Below, in pieces: positions 26,438 through 37,550 of a stretch of DNA of 64,000 nt. Origin of the DNA: Kocuria turfanensis (lineage in GTDB: Bacteria > Actinomycetota > Actinomycetes > Actinomycetales > Micrococcaceae); assembly GCF_001580365.1 (NCBI RefSeq), contig NZ_CP014480.1, positions 3,061,981 through 3,125,980 on the forward strand. The letters are read 5' to 3'. Both the position numbers and the translations under genes were made by a program. Every line of letters starts with the position of its first letter. Within the stretch, counting starts at the first letter, position 1. The notes beneath the pieces are model-generated. The model was given only the letters and a program-made list of their open reading frames with translations, ran no database searches and was not told where the DNA came from.

Positions 26438-27595
26438 ATGACCGCAGCACACCGCACCCCGGAGACCGGGGCGCCCTCGGAGGCGCCGGGGATCGTCCGC
26501 TGGGACCTCGCCGCCGCCGCCGCCGCACGGATCACCCCGCCGGGGCCGAAGATGTCCGCCGGCGCCATGCAGGCCGCGGTCGCCTCGATGCGCCGCCACG
26601 CCGAGGCGTCCGTGGACCACGTCCACCGCATCACCGGGCTGGAGGCCGCCCGGGACCTGCGCGACTCCACGGTCCTGGTGGTGGACCGCGCCGGGTGGTC
26701 CCGTGCCAACGCCCAGACCTTCCAGCTGCTGATGGAGCCGGCGGTGGAGGCGCTGCGCCGCCGCCGTCCGGAGCAGTTCGGGGCCGCCGCCACCGCCCTC
26801 GGCGGAACGGCCACGGCGATGGAGATGGCCGCGGTGCTCGGCTTCCTGTCGTCGAAGGTCCTCGGCCAGTACGACCCCTACGCGGGACTGGTCTCCGCCC
26901 TCGCCGCGCAGCGCCACCCGGGCGGGCGACTGATGCTCGTGGCCCCCAACATCCTGACCGTGGAGCGGGAGCTCAACGTGGAGCCCGAGGACTTCCGGCT
27001 GTGGGTCTGCCTGCACGAGCAGACCCACCGGGTCCAGTTCGCCGCGGCGCCGTGGCTGCGCGCGCACATGATGGAGCAGATCGACGAGCTCGCCGACTCG
27101 CTCATGGGCCAGGCCGAGACGCTGGGCGCCCGGCTCACGGAGGCCGTCCGGTCCCTGCCGGGGCGGGCCACCGGCCGCGGGGAGCCCCAGCCCTCGCTCG
27201 GCGTGGTGGGCCTGCTGATGGGCCGGCGCGAGCGGGAGGTGCTCTCCCACCTCACCGCCGTGATGAGCCTGCTCGAGGGGCACGCGAACTTCGTGATGGA
27301 CGGGGTGGACGCCTCGGTGGTGCCCACCGTCAAGACCATCCGGCGGCGCTTCGAGCGCCGCTCGGAGCTGCAGGGCAGCCTGGACCGCTTCGTCCGGCGC
27401 CTGCTCGGCATGGACGCGAAGATGCGCCAGTACAGCGACGGCCAGCGCTTCGTCTCCACCGTGGTGAAGGCCGTGGGGCTCGAGCAGTTCAACCGGATCT
27501 GGCAGGCCCCGGAGCACCTGCCCACGGAGGCCGAGATCCACGCCCCGGAGCGCTGGATCGAGCGCGTCCTGGGCGCCGGCGCGCCGCCGCGCTGA
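26438..27595 (+). CDS. Zinc-dependent metalloprotease, DUF2342 family
   Basis: A 385-residue actinobacterial protein of the DUF2342 family (sometimes labelled F420-biosynthesis associated). The putative zinc site HEQTHRVQF fits the HExxH pattern, and the segments MLVAPNILTVERELN and LEGHANFVMDGVD are typical of the family, the latter with possible extra ligands. No signal peptide is visible. In this family the gene often sits between dacB and tilS/hpt, as here. ATG 26438 is chosen on homologue start; GTG 26420 is the alternative. Its substrate is unknown; the F420 label is not supported by anything nearby. Confidence 0.85.
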   Translation: MTAAHRTPETGAPSEAPGIVRWDLAAAAAARITPPGPKMSAGAMQAAVASMRRHAEASVDHVHRITGLEAARDLRDSTVLVVDRAGWSRANAQTFQLLMEPAVEALRRRRPEQFGAAATALGGTATAMEMAAVLGFLSSKVLGQYDPYAGLVSALAAQRHPGGRLMLVAPNILTVERELNVEPEDFRLWVCLHEQTHRVQFAAAPWLRAHMMEQIDELADSLMGQAETLGARLTEAVRSLPGRATGRGEPQPSLGVVGLLMGRREREVLSHLTAVMSLLEGHANFVMDGVDASVVPTVKTIRRRFERRSELQGSLDRFVRRLLGMDAKMRQYSDGQRFVSTVVKAVGLEQFNRIWQAPEHLPTEAEIHAPERWIERVLGAGAPPR

Positions 27596-27745
27596 GCCGT
27601 CCGCGCCCACGGTGCCGGAAAATGTGCTACACCTCGCCGACCCCGCGCTGACATGCAGTTTCATCGAGTTTTCGGGGTGCACGGACCGGCGTGCCGGCGG
27701 CGGTCACAGGCCGACACGCGGTAGGTGAGGATCACCTTTGTGTGA

Positions 27746-27751
27746 CAGTAT
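27746..27751 (+). promoter_or_regulatory. Candidate -10 for HTH-tilS-hpt operon (leaderless)
   Basis: CAGTAT ends 6 bases before the GTG at 27758, in a short AT-rich patch. No ribosome site is present. Confidence 0.4.
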
Positions 27752-27757
27752 TTTTAC

Positions 27758-28237
27758 GTGAGCACAGAGAATATCGAACAGCAGGTCAAGCTGTACGGCC
27801 AGCCCCTGTCGGAGCGCTTCAACACCGTGGTGCAGGCCTACGGCATCACCCAACGGCGCCTGGCCGAGGTCCTGGGCCTCTCCGCCCCCATGCTGTCACA
27901 GCTCAACAGCGGCCGCCGGATCAAGATCGGCAACCCCGCGGTCTACGAGCGCCTCGTGATGCTGGAGCAGCGCATCGGCACCCCGGACATCGAGGAGACG
28001 CTCTCCGCGGTGGAGGCCTCGCAGCCGGTGCTGTCGACCACGCAGATCCAGGCCGGCATCCACAGCGAGACCAACGCCGTGGCCGCCCTGGCCCACGTGG
28101 TCCCGCAGCGGGAGCTGGAGGCCGCCCTCGACCTGCTGGGCGACACCGCCCCGACCCTGGCCAAGGTCGTGCGCCTGGCCGTGCGGGAGGCCCAGAACCA
28201 GCAGGCCGCGAGCGCCCGCGAGGACGCCCGCCGGTGA
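27758..28237 (+). CDS. XRE-like helix-turn-helix DNA-binding protein
   Basis: A 159-residue protein with a Cro/C1-type HTH at about residues 17-52 (YGITQRRLAEVLGLSAPMLSQLNSGRR). The C-terminal half is helical and Ala/Glu-rich, probably for dimerisation. It is the first gene of an operon with tilS, overlapping its GTG start as GTGA, and then hpt. It may regulate this operon or itself, but its targets are unknown. It is adjacent to the DUF2342 gene on the same strand. Confidence 0.8.
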   Translation: MSTENIEQQVKLYGQPLSERFNTVVQAYGITQRRLAEVLGLSAPMLSQLNSGRRIKIGNPAVYERLVMLEQRIGTPDIEETLSAVEASQPVLSTTQIQAGIHSETNAVAALAHVVPQRELEAALDLLGDTAPTLAKVVRLAVREAQNQQAASAREDARR

Positions 28238-29364
28238 CCCAGTTCGCCCGCCGCGGCCGACTGTCCCCGGACGTCGCCGCGGGGCGCCGCCGTGTGCTCG
28301 CCGCCGTCCGGGAGCACGTCCCCCGCCCCCGGCAGGAGCCGCCGCTCGTGCTGGTCGCCTGCAGCGGCGGGCCCGACTCCCTCGCCCTGGCCGCCGTGGC
28401 GGCCCACTTCGCCCGCCGCGGCACGCTGCGCGTGGGCGGGGTGGTGGTGGACCACCGCCTCCAGGAGGGGTCCGCCGCGGTGGCCGAGCGCACCGCGCGC
28501 ACCCTCGAGGACCTGGGGCTGGCCCCCGTCGTCGTCACCGCCGTGACCGTGCACCCGGGCGGCGGCGGGCCGGAGATGGCCGCCCGCACCGCCCGCTACG
28601 CGGGGATCGCGGAGGTCGTGGCGCGCACGGGCGCGGACGCCGTGCTGCTCGGGCACACCCTCGACGACCAGGCCGAGTCCGTGCTGCTGGGCCTCGCCCG
28701 CGGCTCCGGCACCCGCTCCCTCGCCGGGATGCCCCCGGCGCGCGAGCTCGACGGCGTGACCTACCTCCGGCCCTTCCTCGACCTCTCCCGCGAGCAGGCC
28801 CGGCGGATCTGCGCGGCCGAGCAGCTCGAGCCCTGGCACGACCCCACGAACCGGGACACCTCCCTGATGCGCTCCCGGGTCCGCCACCGGGTGCTCCCCC
28901 TGCTGGAGCAGGAGCTCGGGCCCGGCCTCGCCCGCGCCCTGGCCCGCTCCGCGGCGATCCTGGGCCCGGACGCCGACTACCTCGACGGCGCCGCGCGGGA
29001 GCTGCTCGAGCGGGCCCGCGCCGCCGCCCCGGAGCTGCCGGGCGCGCTGGCCCTGGACCTGGCGACCCTGCGGGCGGCCCACCCCGCGCTGCGGCGCCGC
29101 GCCCTGTCCGCGGCCGTGGTGGCCGCCGGCGGGGAGACCCCCGCCCACGAGCGCCTCGGCGCCCTCGACGCCTTCGCCGAGGAGCACGGGGCCGCGGGGC
29201 CCGTGCAGATGGCGGGTAAGGTGTCCGTGTGGCGCCGCCGCCCGCCGGCAGGCACCCGTGGTCCGGGACACCTGGAGCTGCTCCGCCCGCGCACCGCGGC
29301 CGGGGCGGGCGCCGCCGGCCCGCATCCTATTGACGCATCACACGAGGAGCGCCGTGAAGGCTGA
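28234..29364 (+). CDS. tilS: tRNA(Ile)-lysidine synthetase
   Basis: A 376-residue enzyme that modifies C34 of the CAU-anticodon isoleucine tRNA to lysidine so that it reads AUA codons. The PP-loop SGGPDS is at about residues 44-49, followed by VVVDHRLQEGS and LLGHTLDDQAESVLLGLARGSG, all typical of the N-terminal ATPase domain. Then come LRPFLDLSREQARRIC and DPTNRD. The C-terminal domain is short, as in actinobacteria. GTG overlaps the HTH stop (GTGA), and the last 11 bases overlap hpt. Confidence 0.93.
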   Translation: MTQFARRGRLSPDVAAGRRRVLAAVREHVPRPRQEPPLVLVACSGGPDSLALAAVAAHFARRGTLRVGGVVVDHRLQEGSAAVAERTARTLEDLGLAPVVVTAVTVHPGGGGPEMAARTARYAGIAEVVARTGADAVLLGHTLDDQAESVLLGLARGSGTRSLAGMPPARELDGVTYLRPFLDLSREQARRICAAEQLEPWHDPTNRDTSLMRSRVRHRVLPLLEQELGPGLARALARSAAILGPDADYLDGAARELLERARAAAPELPGALALDLATLRAAHPALRRRALSAAVVAAGGETPAHERLGALDAFAEEHGAAGPVQMAGKVSVWRRRPPAGTRGPGHLELLRPRTAAGAGAAGPHPIDASHEERREG

Positions 29365-29905
29365 GGACGTCCAGGGGGACCTCACCGAGGTCCTGTTCAG
29401 CAAGGAAGAGATCGAGGCGAAGATCGCCGAACTGGCGGCGGCCGTCGACGCCGACTACCAGGGGCGGGACGTGCTGCTCGTGGGCGTGCTCAAGGGCGCG
29501 GTCATGGTCATGGCCGACCTGTGCCGGGCGCTCCAGGGCCAGTACCCCATGGACTGGATGGCGGTGTCCTCCTACGGCTCGGGCACCAAGTCCTCCGGCG
29601 TGGTCCGCATCCTCAAGGACCTCGACACCGACCTCTCCGGGCGCGACGTCCTGATCGTCGAGGACATCATCGACTCGGGGCTGACCCTGTCCTGGCTGCG
29701 CGCGAACCTGGAGTCCCGCCGCGCCGCCTCCGTGGAGGTCTGCGCGCTGCTGCGCAAGCCGGAGGCCGCGAAGACCTCCATCGACGTGAAGTACGTCGGC
29801 TGGGACATCCCCAACGAGTTCGTGGTGGGCTACGGGCTGGACTACGACGAGAAGTACCGCAACCTCGACTGCATCGCCACGCTCGCCCCGCACGTCTACG
29901 CGTGA
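29354..29905 (+). CDS. hpt: Hypoxanthine phosphoribosyltransferase
   Basis: A 183-residue purine-salvage enzyme that joins hypoxanthine or guanine to PRPP. It shows LVGVLKGAVMVMADL, the flexible-loop region SSYGSGTKSSG, and the PRPP motif VLIVEDIIDSGLTLSWL, then YVGWDIPNEFVVGYGLDYDEKYRNL for the base pocket. GTG start has GAGGAG upstream. It is translated with tilS (11-base overlap), a conserved arrangement next to ftsH. A perfect palindromic hairpin follows. Confidence 0.95.
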   Translation: MKAEDVQGDLTEVLFSKEEIEAKIAELAAAVDADYQGRDVLLVGVLKGAVMVMADLCRALQGQYPMDWMAVSSYGSGTKSSGVVRILKDLDTDLSGRDVLIVEDIIDSGLTLSWLRANLESRRAASVEVCALLRKPEAAKTSIDVKYVGWDIPNEFVVGYGLDYDEKYRNLDCIATLAPHVYA

Positions 29906-29907
29906 CC

Positions 29908-29939
29908 GGAGTGCCCGGCGGACGTCCGCCGGGCACTCC
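29908..29939 (+). terminator. Palindromic terminator after hpt
   Basis: The 32 bases 29908-29939 form a perfect palindrome (16-bp arms), 3 bases past the hpt stop. It has no T-run, but it likely separates HTH-tilS-hpt from ftsH. Confidence 0.75.
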
Positions 29940-30109
29940 CGCCCGCCCGCGTCCGAGCCGGCTGTCCGCTGACAGGGAACTCCCGGCCCGTTCCGGGGGA
30001 GACCCGCCGTCCGGGCTGTACATTGAAGGTCTGCGTCCCCTGGACCCCCGGCCCTGGGCGGGCCCCGGCTCGAGGGGCCCGGACAACCATCCACGGGAGG
30101 ATCAGCGGC

Positions 30110-32218
<2,109 letters not shown>

Positions 32219-32305
32219 GCCGGGCCTAGGATGGAGCGACAGCCGGTCGCGTCCGCCCATCCCCGTCGCGTCCGGCAGACCAGGCAGATCCCGAAGGAGG
32301 GCGCG

Positions 32306-32974
32306 TTGCCCCACGAGGCCCGCACGCACACGCACACGCACGACCTGGCCGCGGAGGCCTTCGAGCCGCCCTACCCCGACCCCGCCCCCGCGCTCGAGGC
32401 CGGGGCCGGGGCGGTCGACCAGCCCCGCGTGGCCGCGGCCGTGCGGGAGCTGCTGCTCGCGATCGGCGAGGACCCCGACCGGGACGGCCTGCAGGGCACC
32501 CCGGGGCGGGTGGCCCGAGCCTACGCGGAGATGTTCGCGGGCCTGCACCAGGACCCCGCCGAGATCCTCGGGACGACCTTCGACATCGGTCACTCGGAGA
32601 TGGTCCTGGTCAAGGACATCCCGTTCTACTCCACGTGCGAGCACCACCTCGTGCCGTTCCACGGCCACGCGCACGTGGGCTACATCCCCGGCCACGACGG
32701 CATGGTCACCGGGCTGAGCAAGCTGGCCCGGCTGGTGGACCTCTTCGCCCGCCGCCCGCAGGTGCAGGAGCGGCTCACCACGCAGATCGTCGAGGCGATC
32801 GTGGAGCACCTGAAGCCCGCCGGCGTGATCGTGGTGGTCGAGTGCGAGCACCTGTGCATGTCGATGCGCGGGGTGCGCAAGCCCGGGGCGAAGACCGTGA
32901 CCTCGGCCGTGCGCGGCCAGCTGCGCGAGACCGCCACCCGCGCCGAGGCCATGAGCCTCATCCTGGGGCGCTGA
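32306..32974 (+). CDS. folE: GTP cyclohydrolase I
   Basis: A 222-residue enzyme that converts GTP to dihydroneopterin triphosphate, the first step of folate synthesis. Zinc ligands are in [14 protein letters not shown] and [36 protein letters not shown] is also diagnostic. The start is TTG 32306, preceded by AAGGAGG at 5-6 bases, a much better site than ATG 32231. A His/Thr-rich N-terminal tail (HTHTH) of about 40 residues precedes the domain. It follows ftsH by 87 bases and leads the folate genes folP-folB-folK. Confidence 0.94.
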   Translation: MPHEARTHTHTHDLAAEAFEPPYPDPAPALEAGAGAVDQPRVAAAVRELLLAIGEDPDRDGLQGTPGRVARAYAEMFAGLHQDPAEILGTTFDIGHSEMVLVKDIPFYSTCEHHLVPFHGHAHVGYIPGHDGMVTGLSKLARLVDLFARRPQVQERLTTQIVEAIVEHLKPAGVIVVVECEHLCMSMRGVRKPGAKTVTSAVRGQLRETATRAEAMSLILGR

Positions 32975-32978
32975 GCCG

Positions 32979-33911
32979 GTGACCACGACGACCCGCACCG
33001 CGTACGGGCCCCTCGGCTGGGGCTCCTTCGAGGACCTGCCCACCGGCCGGACCCTGGTCATGGGCGTCCTCAACGTGACCCCCGACTCCTTCAGCGACGG
33101 CGGGGAGCACGCCGGGCACGAGGCCGCGATCGCCCACGGGCTGCGGCTGCTCGCCGAGGGCGCCGACGTCCTCGACGTCGGCGGGGAGTCCACCCGCCCG
33201 GGCTCGGAGCGGATCACCCCCGCCGAGGAGCAGCGCCGGATCCTGCCCGTGGTGGAGGCCCTCGCCGCGGCGGGGGCGGTGCTCAGCGTCGACACCCTCC
33301 ACGCCGCCACGGCCGCGGCGGTGCTCGACGCCGGGGCGCACCTCGTCAACGACGTCTCCGGACTGTCCGTGACCCCGGAGATGGTCGAGCTCGTCGCCGA
33401 GCGGCAGGCGCCGTACGTGCTCACGCACGCCCGGGGCACGCCGGCGACCATGGACGGGCTGGCCGACTACGACGACGTCGTCGACGACGTCCTGGCCGAG
33501 CTGGAGACCCTGCGGGACCGGCTGGTCGGCGCCGGCCTGGCCCCCGAGCGGATCGTGCTGGACCCCGGGCTCGGCTTCGCCAAGCGCGGGGCCCAGAACT
33601 GGGCGCTGCTGCGCGCCCTGCCGCGCTTCACCGCCACGGGCCACCGGGTCCTGGTGGGCGCCTCCCGCAAGCGCTTCCTCGGCGCGCTGCTCGAGACGGA
33701 CGGCACCGCACGGCCCGCGGCCGGGCGCGACGCCGCGACCGCGGCGGTCGGCGCCCTCGCGGCCCACGCGGGCGCGTGGGCCGTGCGGGTGCACGACGTC
33801 CGCGCCAGCGCCGACGCCGTGGCCGTCGCGCACGCGTGGCTCGGCACCGAGCCGGCGGTCCTGCGCCCCGGTGCCGCCCGGGCGGCCGCGGCCGGGGGAG
33901 GGGCCCGATGA
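32979..33911 (+). CDS. folP: Dihydropteroate synthase
   Basis: A 310-residue TIM-barrel enzyme joining 6-hydroxymethyl-dihydropterin pyrophosphate to p-aminobenzoate; it is the sulfonamide target. Motifs are VMGVLNVTPDSFSDGG, VLDVGGESTRPG, LVNDVSG and VLVGASRKRFLG. The start is GTG 32979, 4 bases after folE. The Ala-rich C-terminus is an unremarkable extension. It overlaps folB by ATGA. Confidence 0.95.
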   Translation: MTTTTRTAYGPLGWGSFEDLPTGRTLVMGVLNVTPDSFSDGGEHAGHEAAIAHGLRLLAEGADVLDVGGESTRPGSERITPAEEQRRILPVVEALAAAGAVLSVDTLHAATAAAVLDAGAHLVNDVSGLSVTPEMVELVAERQAPYVLTHARGTPATMDGLADYDDVVDDVLAELETLRDRLVGAGLAPERIVLDPGLGFAKRGAQNWALLRALPRFTATGHRVLVGASRKRFLGALLETDGTARPAAGRDAATAAVGALAAHAGAWAVRVHDVRASADAVAVAHAWLGTEPAVLRPGAARAAAAGGGAR

Positions 33912-34369
33912 GCCGCCTGCCGCGCGAGGAGGCCGACGGCGGGCGCCTGCGCGCCGGGGACCGGGCCGGCCGCCAGCACGTGCCGGCGGCTCCGCCGCGC
34001 GTGCCCGACCGCCGGGACCGGATCAACCTGCTGGGCATCGGCGCCGTGGGCTACCACGGGGTCCTGGACCAGGAGAAGCGCAGCGGGCAGCCGTTCTTCG
34101 TGGACCTGGTGATGTACCTGGACCTCTCCCGGGCCGGGGCCGAGGACGACGTCGCCCTGACCGCCCACTACGGCGAGGTCGCCGAGGAGGTCCGGGACAT
34201 CGTGATCGGCCCGAGCGTGAACCTGCTGGAGACCCTCGCCGACCGCATCGCCCGGCGGCTGCTCGAGCGGTTCCCCCTCGAGGCGGTGGAGGTCACGGTG
34301 CACAAGCCCAAGGCGCCCATCGAGGTCACCTTCTCCGACGTGTCCGTGACGATCTACCGGGAGCGCTGA
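33908..34369 (+). CDS. folB: Dihydroneopterin aldolase
   Basis: A 153-residue enzyme that cleaves dihydroneopterin to 6-hydroxymethyl-dihydropterin. The core, from DRINLLGIGAVGYHGVL onward, includes LTAHYGEVAEEV, SVNLLETLADRIA and VEVTVHKPKAPI. About 35 extra residues at the N-terminus, Arg- and Asp-rich, precede the fold; homologues are near 120 residues, so either this is a real tail or the true start is internal. ATG 33908 overlaps the folP stop (ATGA). folK begins after one base. Confidence 0.92.
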   Translation: MSRLPREEADGGRLRAGDRAGRQHVPAAPPRVPDRRDRINLLGIGAVGYHGVLDQEKRSGQPFFVDLVMYLDLSRAGAEDDVALTAHYGEVAEEVRDIVIGPSVNLLETLADRIARRLLERFPLEAVEVTVHKPKAPIEVTFSDVSVTIYRER

Positions 34370-34370
34370 C

Positions 34371-34898
34371 GTGGGAACCCGGGCCGTCCTCGCCCTCGGC
34401 GCCAACCTCGGCGACCGGGAGGACACCCTGCGCCGGGCCGCCCTCGACCTCGCCGCCCACCCCCGGATCACCCTGACCCGGGCCTCGCCCGTGGTGCGCT
34501 CCAAGCCGGTCGGAGGCCCGCCGGACCAGGGCGACTACCTCAACGCGGTGGTCGAGGTGGACACGGACCTGAGCCCCTTCGGCCTGCTCCGGGCCTGCCA
34601 GGAGATCGAGCAGCTCCACCACCGCACCCGGACCCAGCGCTGGGGACCCCGGACCCTGGACATCGACATCGTCGTCTACGGCGAGCTGCGCCTCGACGAG
34701 CCGGAGCTGACCGTCCCGCACCTGCGCGCCGCCACGCGGGCGTTCGTGCTGGTGCCCTGGGCGCTGATGGACCCCGCCGCGACCCTCGAGGGGCGCCGGG
34801 TGGCCGACCTGGCCCGCGAGGCCGCGGACCTCGGCGGTCTGGGCCCGGACACCGTGCCGCTGCTGCCCGCCGGGCCCGGCGGCGAGGACCGGGACTGA
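34371..34898 (+). CDS. folK: 2-amino-4-hydroxy-6-hydroxymethyldihydropteridine pyrophosphokinase
   Basis: A 175-residue kinase that activates the pterin for FolP. It begins RAVLALGANLGDREDTLRRA and has the signature RTQRWGPRTLDIDIVVYG, followed by LTVPHLRAATRAFVLVPW. GTG start lies one base after folB, so the four folate enzymes are translated as a block. The next gene starts 12 bases later. Confidence 0.94.
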   Translation: MGTRAVLALGANLGDREDTLRRAALDLAAHPRITLTRASPVVRSKPVGGPPDQGDYLNAVVEVDTDLSPFGLLRACQEIEQLHHRTRTQRWGPRTLDIDIVVYGELRLDEPELTVPHLRAATRAFVLVPWALMDPAATLEGRRVADLAREAADLGGLGPDTVPLLPAGPGGEDRD

Positions 34899-34910
34899 GG
34901 AGGCCGCGCC

Positions 34911-35480
34911 GTGCACGTGCTCACCGTCCCGGCCCTGCTGCTGTGCGCCGCCGCCGCCGGAGCCCTCGGCTGGACCGCCAACCGGCTCTCCACGGGGGCG
35001 GGCGGGCCGCTGCTGATCCTGCCGTGGGTCTCGCTCGCGGCCGTCGCGGCCGCCGCCGTGGCCCTGCTCGTGCTCGGCCTGCGGGTCAAGCGCTACCAGG
35101 AGGGCGCGCACCCGGAGCGCTTCGACCCCCTGGTGGCCGCCCGCACCGCCGCCGGCGCGCAGGCGGGGGCCTGGGCGGGGGCCGTGCTCACCGGCTGGCA
35201 CGCCGCCATCGCCGTCGACCAGCTGGCCCTGCTGTCGGTGCGCTCCGAGCAGGGGCCGCTGTGGGCGTGCCTGACCCACGCCGCGGCGGGGCTGGGCCTG
35301 GTCGTCGTCGGCTGGATCGTGGAGGGCTTCTGCAAGCTCCCGCCGCACGACCCCGAGGCCGAGGAGGACGCCGAGTACGGTAGGGGACGGCAGAAGGAGC
35401 TCCCCGAGGGAGAAGGTGGTTATGCCCGAGAGATCCGCGAACGGCCCCGTGCGCGGCCCCGCGGCCGGGACGCCCGGTGA
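34911..35480 (+). CDS. DUF3180 membrane protein
   Basis: A 189-residue protein with four hydrophobic segments and a charged, Arg/Glu-rich C-terminal tail of about 45 residues. It matches the actinobacterial DUF3180 family, which almost always follows folK. No function is known. The start is GTG. Its last 59 bases overlap the following PH-domain gene in another frame, an unusually long overlap; the tail may be dispensable. Confidence 0.85.
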   Translation: MHVLTVPALLLCAAAAGALGWTANRLSTGAGGPLLILPWVSLAAVAAAAVALLVLGLRVKRYQEGAHPERFDPLVAARTAAGAQAGAWAGAVLTGWHAAIAVDQLALLSVRSEQGPLWACLTHAAAGLGLVVVGWIVEGFCKLPPHDPEAEEDAEYGRGRQKELPEGEGGYAREIRERPRARPRGRDAR

Positions 35481-36003
35481 CCGGGTCCCGCTGAGCAACC
35501 GGGCGATCGACCCGGACGGGCTCGTGTGGACCCGGGTCTCCCCCCGGCACGTCACGGTGACCGTGCTGTCCGGGCTGGCGGGGACCGTGTTCTGGCTCGC
35601 GGTGGTGGGGTGGCCCGCGGTGCTGGCCGGCACGGGCATCTGGTCCGGGGCCCCGCTCGGCTGGCTGCTGCTGCCGCCCGCGGCGGTCCTGGTGGTGGGA
35701 GTGCTCTCCGTCCTCCTGGCCCCCCGGCGGGTGCGGGCGATCGGCTACGCCGAGCGCGGGGAGGACCTGCTCGTGCGCCGCGGGCTGCTCTACCAGCGGG
35801 TCACCGTCATCCCCTACGGCCGGATGCAGTACGTGGACGTGTCGGTCTCGCCGCTGCAGCGCAGCTTCGGGCTGGCCACTGTGAAGCTGCACACCGCGGC
35901 CGTCGGCAGCCACGCCGAGATCCCGGGGGTCGAGCACGCCGAGGCCTCGCGGCTGCGCGAGCGGCTCACCGCACGCGGCGAGGCCCTCCTGGCGGGCCTG
36001 TGA
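35422..36003 (+). CDS. bPH2-domain membrane protein (YdbS-like)
   Basis: A 193-residue protein with two membrane helices (VTVLSGLAGTVFWLAVVGW and WLLLPPAAVLVVGVLSVLLA) followed by a bacterial pleckstrin-homology-like domain: IGYAERGEDLLVRRGLLYQRVTVIPYGRMQYVDV and LATVKLHT. Such proteins pair with a larger bPH2 protein, here the next gene. ATG 35422 has GAAGG 5 bases upstream. The stop overlaps the next GTG (GTGA). Function unknown; YdbS/YdbT-type pairs in Bacillus affect bacteriocin resistance. Confidence 0.87.
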   Translation: MPERSANGPVRGPAAGTPGDRVPLSNRAIDPDGLVWTRVSPRHVTVTVLSGLAGTVFWLAVVGWPAVLAGTGIWSGAPLGWLLLPPAAVLVVGVLSVLLAPRRVRAIGYAERGEDLLVRRGLLYQRVTVIPYGRMQYVDVSVSPLQRSFGLATVKLHTAAVGSHAEIPGVEHAEASRLRERLTARGEALLAGL

Positions 36004-37550
36004 GCGCCGCCCCCGGCCCCGCTCCGGCGCCCGCACCGGCCGATCCGTGGCACCGCGTCCACCCGCTGACCCCGGTGGTCAAGGGGTGGCTGGCGATCCT
36101 GGTGCTCGCGGGCGGCTTCGTCAACATCGTGCTCGACGACTTCGTGCGCGGCTATCTCGGCGGCCGGGACTCCCCGGCGCAGGACTTCGACCCCGGCCGG
36201 GTGGACGCCGTGTTCTGGTGGGTCCTGGCCGGGATCGTGCTGCTCGTGCTGCTGGTGGCGGGCGCCGTCGTGCTCGTCGCGTGGTGGTTCACCCGCTACC
36301 AGGTGACGCCCGAGCACGTGCGGGTGCGCTCCGGGGTGCTCTTCCGCCAGGAGCGCCAGGCCCGCCTGGACCGGGTGCAGGCCATCGACATCCACCGGCC
36401 CTTCCTGCCCCGCGTGCTGGGCCTGGCCGAGCTGAAGTTCGAGGTGGCCGACGCCGGGCAGTCCGCGGTGTCCCTGTCCTACCTCACGCACGACCGGGCC
36501 CGCGCGCTGCGCGGCGAGCTGCTGGGCCGGCTCGGGCTGGCCGGCGCCGGACCGGGAGGCCCCGCCGGCCCGGACTCCCCGGCCGGTCCGGGCGGCCTGC
36601 CGGGGGCGCCCGTGCGGCGTCCCGCACCGTGGGCGGCCACCGGCGACGAGGAGCGCCCGGTGCTCACGGTGCCCGTGCCCCGGCTGCTCGGCTCCGTGCT
36701 GGCCTCCGGCTCCGCCGTGGTCCTGGCCGCGCTGCTGCTCGCCGCCCCGGTTGCGCTCGTGCTCGACCCCGTGGCCGGTCCGGCGGTGCTCGCGGCCTGG
36801 CTGCCCGGGCTGGTCAGCTTCGGCGCGGTGGCCTACCGCCGCTTCGAGCAGGGCTACCGCTTCCGGCTGCTGCGCATCCCCGAGGGCATGCGCGTGCGCT
36901 ACGGGCTGTTCAGCGTCCGCTCCCAGACGGTCCCCGCCGGGCGGATCCAGGCGGTGGGGGTGGACCAGCCGCTGCTGTGGCGGCCCTTCGGCTGGTACCG
37001 GATCCGGGTCAACGTGGCCGGCTACGGGCCCGCCGCGGGGGAGAGCGACGCCATGCGCTCCACCCTGCTGCCGGTCGGCACCCTGCCGGAGGTGCGCACG
37101 GTCCTGCACCTGGCCCTGCCCGGCGCCCGGGACGGGGACCTCACGGCCCTGCTCGGGGAGGGCCTGCACGGCCTCGGCGCGCAGGGCCGCTACACCACCT
37201 CCCCGCCCCGGGCGCGGTGGCTCGACCCGCTGGTGCACCGCCGCACCGGCTTCGCCGCGACGGAGGACGTGCTCGCCGTCCGCTCGGGCCGGCTGAGCCG
37301 CCGCACCGACGTCCTGCCGCACGAGAAGACCCAGTCCGTGGCCGTGACCCAGGGCCCGCTCGAGCGCGCCCTGGGGCTGGCGGACGTCCACCTGCACTCG
37401 ACCCCCGGGCCGGTGACCGTGGCCGTGGCCCACCTCGACACCGGGGATGCCCGGGCCCTGGCGGCCGCCCAGGCGGCGCACGCCGCCGGCGCCCGTAGAC
37501 TGGCCGACGCCCCGCGCCACCCCCGAACCCCCCTGCAGGAGAGAGCATGA
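36000..37550 (+). CDS. Large bPH2-domain membrane protein (YdbT-like)
   Basis: A 516-residue membrane protein with several hydrophobic segments and three bPH2-like repeats: [69 protein letters not shown] and the last one beginning [31 protein letters not shown] Pro/Gly-rich linker lies after the first. It is translated with the smaller partner (GTGA) and overlaps the next gene (ATGA). The pair probably forms a membrane complex of unknown function. Confidence 0.87.
   Translation: MSAAPGPAPAPAPADPWHRVHPLTPVVKGWLAILVLAGGFVNIVLDDFVRGYLGGRDSPAQDFDPGRVDAVFWWVLAGIVLLVLLVAGAVVLVAWWFTRYQVTPEHVRVRSGVLFRQERQARLDRVQAIDIHRPFLPRVLGLAELKFEVADAGQSAVSLSYLTHDRARALRGELLGRLGLAGAGPGGPAGPDSPAGPGGLPGAPVRRPAPWAATGDEERPVLTVPVPRLLGSVLASGSAVVLAALLLAAPVALVLDPVAGPAVLAAWLPGLVSFGAVAYRRFEQGYRFRLLRIPEGMRVRYGLFSVRSQTVPAGRIQAVGVDQPLLWRPFGWYRIRVNVAGYGPAAGESDAMRSTLLPVGTLPEVRTVLHLALPGARDGDLTALLGEGLHGLGAQGRYTTSPPRARWLDPLVHRRTGFAATEDVLAVRSGRLSRRTDVLPHEKTQSVAVTQGPLERALGLADVHLHSTPGPVTVAVAHLDTGDARALAAAQAAHAAGARRLADAPRHPRTPLQERA

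Noticed and set aside
30023..30109. FtsH start at ATG 30023
   Set aside because: No ribosome site and no homologous sequence there; TTG 30110 has GGGAGG and gives the typical N-terminus.
32231..32305. FolE start at ATG 32231
   Set aside because: The AAGGAGG sequence lies just before TTG 32306, inside the would-be extension.
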